DNA of 5,512 nucleotides, taken from an uncultured Campylobacter sp. GTDB taxonomy: Bacteria; Campylobacterota; Campylobacteria; Campylobacterales; Campylobacteraceae. Positions 4,647 to 5,512 of the stretch are shown here, in pieces. The notes beneath the pieces are model-generated. The model had not been told where the DNA came from and searched no databases. It was given only the letters and a program-made list of their open reading frames with translations. The DNA lies in NCBI RefSeq assembly GCF_938018145.1, contig NZ_CALIII010000298.1:1-5512 (forward strand), in the 5' to 3' direction. A program made the translations under genes and the position numbers. How positions within the stretch are numbered: position 1 is the first letter of the stretch; each line of letters opens with the position of its first letter.

Positions 4647-5512
4647 AGCCTATATTCTCACCGGCTATCATACCAAACGTTAAGCAGTCAGCTATCGCCA
4701 CGCTACCTAAGCGGCTAGCTCCGTGTACGCCGCCGGTGATCTCGCCTGCAGCAAATAGCCTAGGGATCGGCATCTCTGTTTGTAGAGAGATGACCTGAGC
4801 TTTGGTATTGATATCGATACCGCCCATAGTGTGGTGAAGTTTTGGCGTACCGCGCATAGCGTAGAAAGGCGGTTTAGAGATATCTACGCCGTTTGTAGTG
4901 GTTTTATCCATCGGTTTACCGAAATCCTCGTCTTTACCAGATTTAACGAAGCTATTATATCTCTCTACGGTCTTTTTAAGCTCTGCGGCAGGGATTTTAT
5001 AAGCTGCGGCTAGTTCGTCTAGGGTTTCAAATTTCTTTAGTACGCCAGATTCTAGCGGTTTAGTGTAGTGCTCAGGTATGACCATGTTTTTTACGCCATC
5101 ACTATCGCAGAAGTTGATCGGATAGATATCAGCTTTTGCGTCGATTACTTTAAACATAGCTTGAGAGCGGGTGCGGCGGTCTGCTAGCTCGTTCATATAG
5201 CGTTTGCCGGTTCTTGGATCGACTGAAATTCCGTAGCGGAAGCTTCCGTTTACGTTAAACATAGAGCCTACGCCAAAGCCTTTTTCATCAGGGCATGCCC
5301 ATGGACCAAATTGTATCCAGCTTAGCTGCACTGGAGTTGCGCCGATCCTAAATGCCTCTTTCATAGCGCCTGCAGTAGCTCCTGGGTGGTTTGTGCTATC
5401 TGTGGTTGGCAATATAGATGGATCTTGGACTTGTCTAAAGAATACGTCGCGGCAAAATCCTCCCGCAGCTAGTACTACGCCTTTTTTAGCTTTTATAGTC
5501 TTTTTAGTTCCG
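4645..5512 (-). CDS. Flavocytochrome c/fumarate-reductase-like flavoprotein (C-terminal part)
   Basis: These are the last 288 residues of an FAD enzyme of the flavocytochrome c/fumarate reductase family; the N terminus lies beyond the right edge. The frame stays open to 5512 and begins GTKKTIKAKKGVVLAAGGF, the usual end of the FAD-domain strand, so a TTG at 5412 is not the real start. Relatives reduce fumarate or other unsaturated acids, often in the periplasm with electrons from a cytochrome. Matches to Shewanella fumarate reductase (fragment numbering): LHHTMGG at 225-231 (His504/His505), Arg112 in MNELADR (Arg402, the proton donor), Arg267 in GGVHGASRLG (Arg544), and the FAD-binding tail AAGEITGG...ADCLTFGMIAGENIG. 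However, the segment holding His365 (IQAHPT) reads IQFGPWACPDEKGFG, so fumarate may not be the substrate. Haem motifs or a signal peptide cannot be judged here. A good terminator follows. Confidence 0.9.
   Translation of the reverse strand, partial: GTKKTIKAKKGVVLAAGGFCRDVFFRQVQDPSILPTTDSTNHPGATAGAMKEAFRIGATPVQLSWIQFGPWACPDEKGFGVGSMFNVNGSFRYGISVDPRTGKRYMNELADRRTRSQAMFKVIDAKADIYPINFCDSDGVKNMVIPEHYTKPLESGVLKKFETLDELAAAYKIPAAELKKTVERYNSFVKSGKDEDFGKPMDKTTTNGVDISKPPFYAMRGTPKLHHTMGGIDINTKAQVISLQTEMPIPRLFAAGEITGGVHGASRLGSVAIADCLTFGMIAGENIG

Noticed and set aside
4449..4718. Plus-strand open frame across the inverted repeat and the end of the flavoprotein gene
   Set aside because: It crosses the terminator and runs antisense into conserved FAD-binding codons; the translation looks random and I see no convincing ribosome binding site.
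4831..5013. Plus-strand open frame inside the flavoprotein gene
   Set aside because: Antisense to conserved flavoprotein coding sequence, with no family resemblance.
5410..5412. TTG as the start of the flavoprotein gene
   Set aside because: The frame stays open upstream and encodes KKGVVLAAGGF, a conserved internal piece of the family, so the gene continues past the window edge.

Overview
The window looks like chromosomal DNA from an epsilonproteobacterium (Campylobacterota), most likely a Campylobacter of the showae/rectus/concisus/curvus type. The basis is protein resemblance, the acpP-fabF-accA gene order, AT-rich intergenic DNA packed with the word AAATTT, and promoter-like sequences with a -10 box but no clear -35 box. 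The species assignment is inference. Every convincing gene lies on the minus strand, so transcription runs from the right edge to the left.

Layout in transcription order (right to left). (1) 5512-4645: the C-terminal 288 residues of a flavocytochrome c/fumarate-reductase-like flavoprotein, cut by the window edge. Its stop codon is followed directly by a good intrinsic terminator. (2) 4644-4323: a 322-bp gene-free region. It holds that terminator, a large imperfect inverted repeat centred near 4567, three smaller inverted repeats, nine copies of AAATTT in its left half, and a probable promoter for the next gene. (3) 4322-3364: tag (3-methyladenine DNA glycosylase I) and a MmcQ/YjbR-family gene, overlapping at an ATGATG/TGA junction with a strong Shine-Dalgarno sequence. 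(4) 3363-3268: a short spacer with a weak terminator candidate and a probable fabG promoter. (5) 3267-2524: fabG. (6) 2523-2445: a spacer with a perfect palindrome and -10-like boxes. (7) 2444-42: acpP, fabF and accA, tightly packed; fabF and accA share one base. (8) 41-1: the spacer after accA, with nothing recognisable.

FabG, ACP, FabF and AccA belong to one pathway. AccA is half of the acetyl-CoA carboxylase carboxyltransferase that makes malonyl-CoA. ACP carries the growing acyl chain, FabF condenses it with malonyl-ACP, and FabG reduces the 3-ketoacyl product. Tag with its YjbR-like partner is a separate unit (alkylation repair plus an uncharacterised small protein). The flavoprotein is a separate, probably anaerobic-respiratory, function.

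I see no mobile element, CRISPR array, RNA gene or defence system, and I do not think the window contains a new multi-gene system. The parts most worth a second look are the inverted repeat behind the flavoprotein gene, the altered substrate pocket of that flavoprotein, and the tag-yjbR coupling.
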